Assembly (NCBI GenBank): GCA_018663485.1
Contig: JABJQI010000204.1
Span: 1-21,214 of the forward strand
Direction: 5' to 3'
Origin: Opitutia bacterium
GTDB lineage: Bacteria; Verrucomicrobiota; Verrucomicrobiia; Opitutales; Coraliomargaritaceae
Length of the DNA stretch: 21,214 nucleotides
Below, piece after piece: positions 7,170 to 14,972 of this stretch (positions are counted from its first letter, which is position 1; each line of letters opens with the position of its first letter). Both the position numbers and the translations under genes were made by a program. The notes under the pieces were generated by a model, which saw nothing but the letters and a program-made list of their open reading frames with translations, made no database searches and was not told where the DNA came from.

Positions 7170-7406
7170 TTATAACACCAATTCTCTGGCTATTAATACG
7201 TGATTTTCATGAACACTCAAAAAATGCATGCCACGGCGAAACAAGATTCGCGCATCACTTCCCTCGTCCATTATCCAGCTTAGATTCGAACCTTGCTGGA
7301 CGTACTGAGTCGAGATTGACTCGCGCTGGTGCGCATTGACAGTCCAGCTAAACCAGCCTCGGCGGTGTACTGATACTGTGTATTTTGGAGAGTCAGCTAG
7401 TTTCAT
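7170..7406 (-). CDS. Hypothetical 78-residue protein upstream of the LuxR-type regulator
   Basis: This is not recognised. The ATG at 7406 opens 78 codons (MKLADSPKYTVSVHRRGW...) ending in TAA 6 nt before the regulator's ATG, a spacing typical of translationally coupled genes. The protein is basic and aromatic near the N-terminus, has no signal peptide or membrane segment, and has a hydrophobic C-terminus (HVLIARELVL). The alternating pattern of V, I, L and F suggests a small beta-rich domain. The case for coding rests on spacing and strand; composition is neutral. It could be a non-coding leader of the regulator gene instead. Confidence 0.42.
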   Translation of the reverse strand: MKLADSPKYTVSVHRRGWFSWTVNAHQRESISTQYVQQGSNLSWIMDEGSDARILFRRGMHFLSVHENHVLIARELVL

Positions 7407-7787
7407 TGGTGACTAATTCTGATTGCAAACGTGTAAATAAAGCGGAATATTAAAATGACTCATGCTAGGGTGATTCGCAATTAATGAATCTAGTCCTTTG
7501 GGACCAAATATGCATCATTCAAAATAATTTGAATAGATTAACCATTGAACTCTATAGTCGCCGCAACAGCACTTAACTAACGGCATAATAGCTAACTCTT
7601 CCAGATCCCAAGCGCGTGCACTCAGCTCTCCATGCAGGACTGCAATCATTAGACATCTCCCACCCAGATCTGCCCGCTGCAATCTATAATTTACAGACAA
7701 CAGCGAATTCTGACGCACTAGCAGCCAAGTGCGATTGTCTCACTCACACTCTAGCCCGTTTCATTCAGCTGAATACTCAGGGTCCAG
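7407..7787. other. Gene-poor, A/T-rich stretch between recJ and the 78-codon ORF
   Basis: No convincing gene is seen in these 381 nt. A minus-strand ORF of 67 codons from GTG 7718 to 7515 lacks any recognisable feature. Several inverted repeats are visible: GATTC/GAATC at 7472-7490, TTCAAA-ATAA-TTTGAA at 7518-7533, and a perfect 12-bp palindrome ATTCAGCTGAAT at 7763-7774 just after the recJ stop. None has a U-tract. The region between 7407 and about 7560 looks more A/T-rich than the flanking genes and should contain the promoter of the regulator pair. Confidence 0.5.
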
Positions 7788-9503
7788 CTAGGCCGACGGC
7801 TTCCAGTCGATCAGAGTCACTTGCGGATAGCGACTGTTGCGCCAATGGTTCCATGAAAAGCGCACCGCTAAATCGATTGACTGCCCCACTTCCGGCACAC
7901 CATGCATACGCCATGCGATACCAGCGACGCCACTTCGGTTACCCTCAACTCTTGGCATACGGAAACGGAAGTTGCCCTCACCGAAGGCATGCGGCGCTTC
8001 TTCAAGAACAACGCCACGCAAACCAAATACTGGCTCGGCATTGCCTTGACCAAACGGATGCAAACGGTCCAGCTCTTCAAGTAAGCCCTCTTCTAAGTTT
8101 TCAACCTCCAACCAAGTGGACAACTTCAGTGACGGCTCAGGCAAACCATTAGGATAGAGCGCCTTCAAACTTTTGAGATAGCACTCGGTAAATGCTTTAA
8201 TGTTCGCGACTTTCAGCGAAACACCTGCCGCCATCGGATGGCCTCCCCAGTGGCCGAGAAAATCGGTACAACGTTGAAAGACCTCGACTAAATTTACCGT
8301 CGCCACACTACGCCCGGAACCATGCGCGTCGTCACCATCCGCACCGAGAATTACACAGGGCTTATGAAAGTGACGGCTCACGCGACTCGCCACGATACCG
8401 ACGACCCCGGGGTGCCAATCTTGAGCGAACAACACAATACCTGGTTCATCCGCAAACTCCTCAGCCGCCCGTTGCTCTGCCTTAGCGGCAATGCCGCGCT
8501 CAATACCTTGGCGCTCGCGATTCATCGTATCGAGCTCGCGCGCAATCTTTTGGCATGCTGCCAAATCATTGCTCAACAGCAGATTCATCGGCAGTGACGC
8601 ATCACCCAAGCGCCCACTGGCATTAATGCGCGGCGCGAGTTTAAACGAAATATCAGATGCCGCCATTTCTTGACTGGCATCCATGCCGCTGATTTCGGCT
8701 AAAGCGCCAATGCCAATGCGGCCATTCGCACGCAGGTGGCGCAAGCCAAACCATGAGAGAATACGATTTTCCCCGCGCAACGGTACCAGATCGGCAATCG
8801 TGCCCATCGCGACGAGGTCTAGGTAGTCTTTAAGTTGAATCCCATCTACGCGCGAATCTTCAGCCTCGCGACGACTTTTTAGAAGCCCGTGCAACAGCTT
8901 AAACACAAGACCCGCAGTACACAGATCGCGCCACGGCGCATCCTCAAGATCGTTCACATGCGGGTTTACAAAAATACACCCTTCAGGTGCGATCGTCTTG
9001 GTCTGGTGATGATCGACCACAATCACGTCGCAGCCCAACTCACGCAAATATGCGATTGGTTCGTGTGCGTTAGTGCCACAGTCCAGCGCAATAAATAAGT
9101 CTGGCACTTCACCTGCGAAGACACGGGTGATTGCCTCACGGCTCAAGCCATATCCTTCATCTAAGCGCAGCGGCACACAATAGCGCGGCTCTAAACCGAG
9201 CGTACGTAGCATACTAACGAGCTGCACGGTGCTAGTTACGCCATCGACGTCATAATCACCAAACACCAGCACCGACTCTTTCGCCTCGATCGCCTGTTCA
9301 ATACGTGTCACTGCGGCGCGAAGGTTTTTCAGCGCAAAGGGATTGTCCAACTGTGCCAGCCGTGGGCGAAGAAACTCTTCCGCAGCTTCGACCGTGCCCA
9401 AATCTCGCTGCGAAAGCAATTCGCCCATGACCTTGGACACACGTAGCTCTTCGCTTAGAGTGGCGGCTAGAATCTGGTTGGTATCAGTTGTCGTCCAAAG
9501 CAT
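7788..9503 (-). CDS. recJ: Single-stranded-DNA-specific 5'-3' exonuclease RecJ
   Basis: RecJ degrades single-stranded DNA 5' to 3' in recombination, mismatch and base-excision repair, using Mn2+ or Mg2+. The 571 residues match the usual bacterial length. The DHH-family motifs are complete: FGDYDVDGVTSTVQL at 81-95 (metal ligands D83, D85, D87), ALDCGTNAH at 139-147 (D141) and VVDHHQTK at 162-169, followed by GTIADLVPLRGENR. The linker and DHHA1 region contains INASGRLGDASLP and the glycine-rich SGRSVATVNL and HWGGHPMAAG. The C-terminal OB-type domain contains HPFGQGNAEPVFG. It lies downstream of the yajC-secDF operon but is separated from it by a strong terminator, so it is transcribed on its own. 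A 10-bp palindrome ATACTAGTAT (9513-9522) sits just before its ATG. Confidence 0.97.
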   Translation of the reverse strand: MLWTTTDTNQILAATLSEELRVSKVMGELLSQRDLGTVEAAEEFLRPRLAQLDNPFALKNLRAAVTRIEQAIEAKESVLVFGDYDVDGVTSTVQLVSMLRTLGLEPRYCVPLRLDEGYGLSREAITRVFAGEVPDLFIALDCGTNAHEPIAYLRELGCDVIVVDHHQTKTIAPEGCIFVNPHVNDLEDAPWRDLCTAGLVFKLLHGLLKSRREAEDSRVDGIQLKDYLDLVAMGTIADLVPLRGENRILSWFGLRHLRANGRIGIGALAEISGMDASQEMAASDISFKLAPRINASGRLGDASLPMNLLLSNDLAACQKIARELDTMNRERQGIERGIAAKAEQRAAEEFADEPGIVLFAQDWHPGVVGIVASRVSRHFHKPCVILGADGDDAHGSGRSVATVNLVEVFQRCTDFLGHWGGHPMAAGVSLKVANIKAFTECYLKSLKALYPNGLPEPSLKLSTWLEVENLEEGLLEELDRLHPFGQGNAEPVFGLRGVVLEEAPHAFGEGNFRFRMPRVEGNRSGVAGIAWRMHGVPEVGQSIDLAVRFSWNHWRNSRYPQVTLIDWKPSA

Positions 9504-9570
9504 AAAATTAGGATACTAGTATTAGAATCGTGGAGCTAAGCAGTTGGCGACTTCAATCGATCACTTAAAA

Positions 9571-9599
9571 TAAAAATGACGAATCGTTGCCGATTCGCC
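9571..9599 (-). terminator. Rho-independent terminator after secDF
   Basis: In the minus-strand RNA a 9-bp stem (GGCGAATCG/CGATTCGTC, one G-U pair) is capped by a GCAA tetraloop of the GNRA class and followed directly by ATTTTTATTTT. It lies about 31 nt after the secDF stop and ends the yajC-secDF transcript before recJ. Confidence 0.88.
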
Positions 9600-9629
9600 A
9601 TTCCTGTTTAAAAATCAACTATTGATAGC

Positions 9630-12167
9630 TTAATTTTCACTCGCGCTCTCCCACTCATAGCGCTTCGGCGTGAGCTGGTGCTCTTCGACGTGGCGACGAT
9701 CACCCTTGTGCCACCAGTAGAATATGGGGCTAGCAATAAAGATGGAGGAGAACGTTCCGGTAAGAATACCAACAATGAAGATAAAGGAGAAATCGGTGAT
9801 GACTCCGGCTCCGAAGATGTACAGCGACAGGGCCGCAAGCAATGTCGTGATACTGGTGAGCAATGTGCGAGAGAACACTCGGCTGAGCGCAAGATTGATA
9901 ATCGAGCGTAAATCTGTACCAGGGTTAAGTTCCAGTTCTTCACGGATACGGTCAAAGGCCACGATGGTATCATTAATCGAGTAACCCACGATCATTAGAA
10001 TCGCTGCCAACATCGGAGCGGTGAATTGGCCGCTCACGAAAATACCCAGTTCGCCGCAAATGACGAAGATACCGATCGTCATCAAGACGTCGTGAATCGT
10101 TGCGACGACCGCGCCGACTCCGTAGCCGACTTCGAATCGGAAGGCGACGTAGAGGAGGATGCCACCCAATGCGCACAGCACAGAATACAGTGCATTCCAT
10201 TGGATACTCTTTGAAACAGATGCACCGATCTGAGTGATGCCTGTCTCTTTTAGATTTGCATCAGGGAAAGCCGCTTGAAGCTGCTCGAGCACCGGACGTG
10301 CTTGATCAAATGGTGTTTGCAACTTCAGGATTTCAACATCCTGCCCAATAAGGCTCTGGTAAATCGGAGTCACATCGCCGAGATCTTGGTCCGCCACCAC
10401 TTGCATGATCTCATCAGCGCCGAGGCGTTGGTCATATGCGACTGTCATCTCATCGCCACCGGTGAAATCTTTACCCAAGATATTATCATGGTGAACCACT
10501 ACACTGACGACACCAGCAAGCACGATCAGCCAAGAAATAACAAATGCAGGCTTACGGAATTTAAAGAAATCAAGCTTCTTGGACGGGAAGAGGTCCATGC
10601 CCAGCACTTTTTGTAAACCGATACGATGCACAAGGAAATCAACCAACAATCGAGTTACCACCAGCGCACAGAAGATCGATGCACAGATACCAATTGCGAG
10701 CGTGATGCCAAAGCCCTTAACCGGACCAGTGCCGAGCCAGATCAAAATCGACGCAGTGATCAAAGTCGTGACGTTGGCGTCTACAATGGTTGAAGTTACC
10801 TTATTGAATGCACCTGCAGTGGCATTCTTGATACTTTTGCCGCTCTTCAGCTCTTCACGTAAACGCTCAAAGATCAAAATATTAGCATCCACTCCCATCC
10901 CAAGTGTCAGCACCAGTGCTGCAACACCTGGAAGTGTCAGCGTCGCTCCGAGGCTGGCAAGCACGCCGAGAACGATGGCGATATTAACCAAAGCGGAAAT
11001 GACGGCGACCACGCCGCCAGCAAAATAATACAGTAGCATGAACCCGACCACCAGGCAAGCACCCCACTGAGCTGCACTGATCGAGCTAGCACGGGCACCT
11101 TCGGCCAATGTCGGCTGCACTTCATACATTTGGTCGACACGCAACTCAACCGCGAGTGGGTTGTTCAAGACGTTGGCAAGGTCGATCGCTTCACGTTGCG
11201 AGTAAGTCCCAGTGATCTGAGCGCGACTAGAAAGGACACCGTTCACTGTTGGTGCCGAGTAAAGCTTACCGTCAAGAACGATGGCAAGTGGCTTGCCGAT
11301 CATCCTCTCTGTCACGGCAGCGAGGATGTCAGCACCTTCGCTCGTCATTTCAAGATTGATCTGAAAACCACCAGTTTGCGTTTGCGAGACATAGGCATCA
11401 TCGACGATTTCACCCGTCGCTTCTGGGATAAGCTTAACAAAAATGCGGCGCTCATACACTTCACCCGTCTTACGATCTTCGTTTTCCTCAGCGAGCACTT
11501 CATAGCCGACAGGATATTTGTTCTTTGGAGTCGTGTCGGGGCTCAAAGTCTCGTGTACCGAGCGGAACTCGAGGCGAGCAGGCTTCTTCAAGTCTTCGAG
11601 CACCTCTGGGTTATCCTTAGTGGACAAGCCAGCGATTTGGATCTCGATCGCGTCATCGCCGACAGGACGAATGATCGGCTCAGCCACACCGTGACCGTCC
11701 AAACGACTACCCATGATCTCAATGGCATCCTTAAGCTGCTCGGCTTGTTCGAATTTACTACCTGGGGCATCCTCGGCAATCTTCAGTGTGACACCGACGC
11801 CGCCTTTAAGGTCGAGGCCGAGGCGTAGATTGCTCTGCGCGGAACTGAGGATGTACTTAAGCAGAATATCGTTGCGTTTATTTTGATTCGCAACGTCGCG
11901 CAGGTTCACCTCTGGGAAGAACACCGCATAGTCGATATCGTCTTCGGCACCCATCTCGCGTAATGCCAGAAACAGTGTCTTAGACTCCCTCGAATCAACG
12001 CGTGCCTCAGCACGCGCCATGATCGAAGCGAATTCAGCAGTTTCCGCAGTCGCTTGCGCAAGGATGTAGTCCTCGAATGGACGATCCTTTAAGGGAGAGA
12101 TCTCAGCGACGCACCAAAAGATGATGACTGCCGTGAGGAGGAATTTCCAAAGTATATTGCCGGACAT
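9630..12167 (-). CDS. secDF: Protein translocase subunit SecDF, fused
   Basis: SecDF uses the proton gradient to pull preproteins across the inner membrane on the periplasmic side of SecYEG. The 845 residues carry SecD and SecF in one chain. The SecD half starts with a membrane anchor (about 5-25), then LRLGLDLKGGV at 114-124, a periplasmic P1 head, VDQMYEVQPTLAEGAR at 343-358 and five membrane segments, including LGMGVDANILIFERLREE at 421-438 with the conserved Asp 426. The SecF half starts near 528 (PSKKLDFFKFRKPA), with GKDFTGGDEM at 564-573, and ends with five membrane segments containing GYSINDTIVAFDRIREE. It lies 29 nt after yajC, an operon seen in many bacteria. It has no Shine-Dalgarno before the ATG, and a strong terminator follows. 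Confidence 0.97.
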   Translation of the reverse strand: MSGNILWKFLLTAVIIFWCVAEISPLKDRPFEDYILAQATAETAEFASIMARAEARVDSRESKTLFLALREMGAEDDIDYAVFFPEVNLRDVANQNKRNDILLKYILSSAQSNLRLGLDLKGGVGVTLKIAEDAPGSKFEQAEQLKDAIEIMGSRLDGHGVAEPIIRPVGDDAIEIQIAGLSTKDNPEVLEDLKKPARLEFRSVHETLSPDTTPKNKYPVGYEVLAEENEDRKTGEVYERRIFVKLIPEATGEIVDDAYVSQTQTGGFQINLEMTSEGADILAAVTERMIGKPLAIVLDGKLYSAPTVNGVLSSRAQITGTYSQREAIDLANVLNNPLAVELRVDQMYEVQPTLAEGARASSISAAQWGACLVVGFMLLYYFAGGVVAVISALVNIAIVLGVLASLGATLTLPGVAALVLTLGMGVDANILIFERLREELKSGKSIKNATAGAFNKVTSTIVDANVTTLITASILIWLGTGPVKGFGITLAIGICASIFCALVVTRLLVDFLVHRIGLQKVLGMDLFPSKKLDFFKFRKPAFVISWLIVLAGVVSVVVHHDNILGKDFTGGDEMTVAYDQRLGADEIMQVVADQDLGDVTPIYQSLIGQDVEILKLQTPFDQARPVLEQLQAAFPDANLKETGITQIGASVSKSIQWNALYSVLCALGGILLYVAFRFEVGYGVGAVVATIHDVLMTIGIFVICGELGIFVSGQFTAPMLAAILMIVGYSINDTIVAFDRIREELELNPGTDLRSIINLALSRVFSRTLLTSITTLLAALSLYIFGAGVITDFSFIFIVGILTGTFSSIFIASPIFYWWHKGDRRHVEEHQLTPKRYEWESASEN

Positions 12168-12196
12168 GGGATATTTAAATATGTAAACAGGTCGAA

Positions 12197-12523
12197 CTAC
12201 TCGACGATGGTTGCTTCGATTTTGCTTGAGACAAAGCCCTTGCCGAGCTCGATTCGCGTGTTATCCGCGATTTCGACCACGAAGCGATCGTCTTTCACAC
12301 GGGTCACCGTGCCGAAAAGACCGCCAGTCGTGACGATTTCGTCGCCCTTCTTGATCTCGCTAAGCATCTTATCATGCGCTTTTTGACGCTTACGCTGTGG
12401 TGCGATGATGAGAAACCACATGCCTAGAAACAACAGGACAATCGGCAGGAACTGCCCTAGGCCACCACCGGAGGGCGCTGCTTGAGCAAGAGGAAGGAGA
12501 GAATAGATTTCTGGAAGTACCAT
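12197..12523 (-). CDS. yajC: Preprotein translocase subunit YajC
   Basis: YajC is a small inner-membrane partner of SecDF. From ATG 12523 it has 108 residues, the usual size. Residues about 23-44 form one membrane segment (FLPIVLLFLGMWFLII), followed by the family motif APQRKRQKAHDKMLSEIKKG and the cytoplasmic beta domain with GDEIVTTGGLFGTVTRV. The frame is open back to a TTG at 12556 (119 residues), but the ATG gives the normal N-terminus and is preferred. secDF follows after 29 nt, so the two form an operon. No Shine-Dalgarno is present. Confidence 0.94.
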   Translation of the reverse strand: MVLPEIYSLLPLAQAAPSGGGLGQFLPIVLLFLGMWFLIIAPQRKRQKAHDKMLSEIKKGDEIVTTGGLFGTVTRVKDDRFVVEIADNTRIELGKGFVSSKIEATIVE

Positions 12524-12665
12524 AAGATTGTGTAGGTTGAAAAACGGGAGAAGCAAAGGTAGTCGCCCCTAAATGGCAAGTATCTATTCTCTTTGTAGTG
12601 TTTTAGAGCTTTGATGGGCAGGCTAGCCCAAGCGTAATTCGTTTAATTCGTAACTAGAGGAGAGG

Positions 12666-12721
12666 GGGCGACCCGCCCACAGCATTCCTCATCCGCCAAT
12701 CAGAGCGAGACGCACTCGCTC
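12666..12721. repeat. Paired hairpins downstream of menA
   Basis: Two stem-loops lie in tandem 3 nt after the menA stop: GAGCGAG/CTCGCTC with a 5-nt loop (12703-12721) and GGGCG/CGCCC with a 3-nt loop (12666-12678). Neither has a clean U-tract. They may end the menA transcript, protect its 3' end, or be a REP-like intergenic repeat. Copy number in the genome is not known from this window. Confidence 0.4.
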
Positions 12722-12724
12722 CTT

Positions 12725-13612
12725 TCACAGCAGGACCCCGAGCAGCAACCCCCCCGAAAATAGCACACCATACGCAGCCACTACTTTGGCCGAACCCTTC
12801 AACGCTTCCAGGAAGTCCTCCGTCCCCTCGGCCACAGACAAGCGCCCTCCGAGAACCAGCGCATACCCCACCGGCAACAACGCCAGAAAGACGAACGCCC
12901 CATAGCCGACTGCCCAAAAGCTCAACACCACCGCACCCGCCAACAGCACTGACGCATAGTACTGCATCTGCGCAAAGCGGCGACCAAAGAATACCACCAG
13001 CGTGCGCTTTCGAGCCGCACGATCTTCGTCGATGTCTCGATAATTGTTCACTACCAAGATGTTATTCACCAGTAACCCGCAACCGAGCCCCAGTAACACC
13101 ACCTCGCGCGAGATCAACCCAGCCTGCACATAATACGTGCAGCCCACCGCCACAAATCCGAAAAATAACACCACAAACACATCCCCTAGCCCATTATAAG
13201 CCAGCGGATACGGCCCACCCGTGTAAAGCCATGCACAAGCCACGCTCGCCACGCCGACTGCCAGCAACCACCAGCCACCAAACGGGATCAGCCCAAGCCC
13301 CACGCAAAACCCGACAGCCAACACCAGGATCGTCGCCCGCTTCATCGTCGCAGGCGCAATCAATCCGGCAGCCACCGCACGCCGCGGCCCAAGTCGCGCC
13401 TCGGTATCCGTGCCCTTAATGCCGTCCAGGTAGTCATTGGCAAAATTAGTGCCAACCTGGATCAACAGCGCAAAAGCCAAGCAAATCGCCGCCGCTCGCC
13501 AGTCAAAGGCACCGTCCGCATACGCCAAGCTCGACGCCAATAAGACTGGCACCACTGCCGCCGGCAGCGTCTTCGGACGCATCGCTTCGAACCATATAGT
13601 TAGAGAGGACAT
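12725..13612 (-). CDS. menA: 1,4-dihydroxy-2-naphthoate polyprenyltransferase MenA
   Basis: MenA attaches a polyprenyl chain to 1,4-dihydroxy-2-naphthoate in the inner membrane, giving demethylmenaquinone. The 295-residue protein is almost entirely hydrophobic, with about eight or nine membrane helices as in the UbiA superfamily. The first aspartate motif is NFANDYLDGIKGTD at 56-69 and the second is NNYRDIDEDRAARKRTL at 189-205; both bind the Mg2+-diphosphate of the prenyl donor. The N-terminal WFEAMRPKTLPAAVVPV is typical of MenA rather than UbiA. It points to menaquinone respiration. It is divergent from pcm, and three TCAAGT(C/T)TC repeats lie directly before its ATG. No other men genes are in the window. 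Confidence 0.93.
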   Translation of the reverse strand: MSSLTIWFEAMRPKTLPAAVVPVLLASSLAYADGAFDWRAAAICLAFALLIQVGTNFANDYLDGIKGTDTEARLGPRRAVAAGLIAPATMKRATILVLAVGFCVGLGLIPFGGWWLLAVGVASVACAWLYTGGPYPLAYNGLGDVFVVLFFGFVAVGCTYYVQAGLISREVVLLGLGCGLLVNNILVVNNYRDIDEDRAARKRTLVVFFGRRFAQMQYYASVLLAGAVVLSFWAVGYGAFVFLALLPVGYALVLGGRLSVAEGTEDFLEALKGSAKVVAAYGVLFSGGLLLGVLL

Positions 13613-13619
13613 ACTTTAA

Positions 13620-13682
13620 GAGACTTGAAACCGGAGAGCTGAGACTTGAAGGAGGAAACTTGAGACGGTAGACCTGAGTTAG
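13620..13682. repeat. Three degenerate 21-bp tandem repeats between menA and pcm
   Basis: Units start at 13620, 13641 and 13662. The first two both begin GAGACTTGAA and the third begins GAGAC. A further GAAACTTGA lies at 13655-13663. Read on the minus strand this gives three TCAAGT(C/T)TC boxes in the 5' leader or promoter of menA. The period of 21 bp equals two helical turns, so the boxes face the same side of DNA. They could be a regulator-binding array or simple slippage repeats. Confidence 0.5.
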
Positions 13683-13731
13683 AGATAAAAACCTCCGGCA
13701 CGCCAAGCGAATTCAGTCGACACTGCAGCCG

Positions 13732-13759
13732 TTGACCTCGGCCAGCATACAATTATACT
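13732..13759 (+). promoter_or_regulatory. Promoter of pcm, giving an apparently leaderless mRNA
   Basis: TTGACC (13732-13737), a 16-bp spacer and TATACT (13754-13759) each match the sigma70 boxes at 5 of 6 positions. Only 6 nt separate the -10 box from the pcm ATG at 13766, so transcription should start at or next to the A of the start codon. Confidence 0.6.
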
Positions 13760-13765
13760 GTAACT

Positions 13766-14371
13766 ATGAGCTATTACCCACAAGCTGAACCGCTGGTAAG
13801 ACGAATCCGTTCAGCCTCAGTCCGCAAGGCCTTTACTCACACCGACCGCAGCCGTTTTGTCCTACCCCAACTCAAAATGAGTGCGTGGTTGGACCACCCA
13901 CTCCCCATCGGCCACTATGCCACTATTTCGCAGCCTTCACTCGTGGCTAAAATGACAGAATGGCTCGAACTCACTCCCGATTGCCGCGTACTTGAAATCG
14001 GCACTGGCTCCGGCTATCAAACGGCTCTCCTCGCACAACTGTCTGCCGCCGTATATACCATCGAAATCAGCAAGCAACTCTCCCAACGCGCCGAATCCCG
14101 TCTGCAAGCACTCGGCTATCGTAGTATCTACTTTCGCATCAGCGACGGGGCACGCGGCTGGCCAGATACCGGTCCCTTTGACCGCATCATCGCGACCGTG
14201 GCGTTCCCCGATCGCCCCACCGAGCTCCTCAACCAACTCTCCGCAGAGGGCATCTGCCTCGTCCCAATAGGTCTGCCGAGAGAAACGCAGCAACTCGTTC
14301 AATACCAAAGGCACGGCACCAATATTACCGAGCGTACCCGATGCCACGTGCGCTTCCTAGGCCTAAGGTAG
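13766..14371 (+). CDS. pcm: Protein-L-isoaspartate O-methyltransferase
   Basis: Pcm methylates isoaspartyl residues in aged proteins using S-adenosylmethionine, starting their repair. The 201-residue protein is close to the family length. The PCMT substrate motif GHYATISQPSLVAKM is at 49-63 (the Ser-containing TISQP is diagnostic). SAM-binding motif I is VLEIGTGSGYQTALLAQL at 75-92. The acidic end of strand 2 is VYTIEIS, and FDRIIATVAFP forms the next motif. The start is set by the promoter, which leaves no room for an upstream codon. It is divergent from menA with a 153-nt shared upstream region. The C-terminus (CHVRFLGLR) is slightly shorter than in E. coli Pcm but not truncated in the core. 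Confidence 0.93.
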   Translation: MSYYPQAEPLVRRIRSASVRKAFTHTDRSRFVLPQLKMSAWLDHPLPIGHYATISQPSLVAKMTEWLELTPDCRVLEIGTGSGYQTALLAQLSAAVYTIEISKQLSQRAESRLQALGYRSIYFRISDGARGWPDTGPFDRIIATVAFPDRPTELLNQLSAEGICLVPIGLPRETQQLVQYQRHGTNITERTRCHVRFLGLR

Positions 14372-14486
14372 CCCCTCTTGCCGAGCTCTCCAGTCGCTGG
14401 CTGATCCGCGCGGAGCTCTTCATGCTGTTTATGTAGCTAAGGTGAATGTAGCACCCTAGCATACGACAGTAAGACGACCACTCCCC

Positions 14487-14798
14487 ATGAAAAACTGCCC
14501 CTACTGCGCTGAAGAGATCCAAGATGCCGCCATCAAATGTAAGCATTGTGGCGAATTCCTCGACGGTGCCACGCGCTACCCCGCGCTTCTAACCGACCCA
14601 CCCGCCAAGGGTAAATGGTATTTCAACACGTCCAGTGTCGTCATCGCATTCCTCTGCATCGGCCCGCTCGCGCTACCACTCATCTGGTGGCATCCACGCT
14701 GGGGCGCCAAGCGAAAAGCGAGCCTGACCATCATCGTACTGCTGCTCACATGGCTACTCACCATGGCCAGTATCGAAGCACTGCGCATAATTCAATAA
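14487..14798 (+). CDS. Small zinc-ribbon membrane protein
   Basis: The specific family is not identified. The 103-residue protein starts with a four-cysteine zinc ribbon, CPYCAEEIQDAAIKCKHCG at 4-22, a layout common in small bacterial proteins of unknown function. Two membrane helices follow, at about 50-70 (VVIAFLCIGPLALPLIWW) and 78-100 (LTIIVLLLTWLLTM), with a basic loop between them (HPRWGAKRK). The ribbon and the basic loop probably face the cytoplasm. It lies 115 nt after pcm on the same strand. An 8-bp inverted repeat follows its stop. There is no Shine-Dalgarno. A regulatory or scaffold role at the membrane is possible but unsupported. Confidence 0.85.
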   Translation: MKNCPYCAEEIQDAAIKCKHCGEFLDGATRYPALLTDPPAKGKWYFNTSSVVIAFLCIGPLALPLIWWHPRWGAKRKASLTIIVLLLTWLLTMASIEALRIIQ

Positions 14799-14799
14799 A

Positions 14800-14827
14800 T
14801 GCAGACTGATTGGATGCGCAGTCTGCA
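14800..14827. repeat. Inverted repeat after the zinc-ribbon gene
   Basis: TGCAGACT (14800-14807) and AGTCTGCA (14820-14827) are perfect 8-bp arms around a 12-nt loop, starting 1 nt after the stop codon of the zinc-ribbon gene. No U-tract follows on the plus strand. It may mark the 3' end of the transcript or be a protein-binding site. Confidence 0.35.
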
Positions 14828-14830
14828 ACA

Positions 14831-14873
14831 GAGGCGCGAATCCCACGTGGCCTCGATCGTGAAATCGGTGAGC
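14831..14873 (+). repeat. Intergenic structured repeat, copy A
   Basis: This 43-bp stretch has the form GAGGC, about 14 nt, then GCCTCGATCGTGA-ATCGG. The last 27 bp match copy B (15889-15933, opposite strand) at 23 positions, with a 13-base exact core. GAGGC/GCCTC form a stem. Together the two copies flank the nucleotidyltransferase gene, in inverted orientation. Confidence 0.55.
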
Positions 14874-14972
14874 TGCATACAGGCGCCCAATGAGGACAGC
14901 CCCGATGAATTGATGGCACTCGAAGGAAGATCGCATTTGCGCTTTGCTCGGTAGCGCTTAAACACAACTACC

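Noticed and set aside
7290..7310. GGTTCGAATCT inside the 78-codon ORF, T-loop-like
   Set aside because: Only the loop matches; no cloverleaf can be drawn around it.
7515..7718. Minus-strand GTG-started ORF of 67 codons after recJ
   Set aside because: No recognisable feature, rare start codon and no coupling to a neighbour. It cannot be ruled out but is not supported.
7616..8152. Plus-strand ORF of 178 codons overlapping the recJ 3' end
   Set aside because: Most of it is antisense to recJ, and its low-complexity composition does not look like a folded protein.
11130..11828. Plus-strand ORF of 232 codons opposite secDF
   Set aside because: It lies wholly antisense to the conserved SecD coding region and shows no domain of its own; it is a frame shadow.
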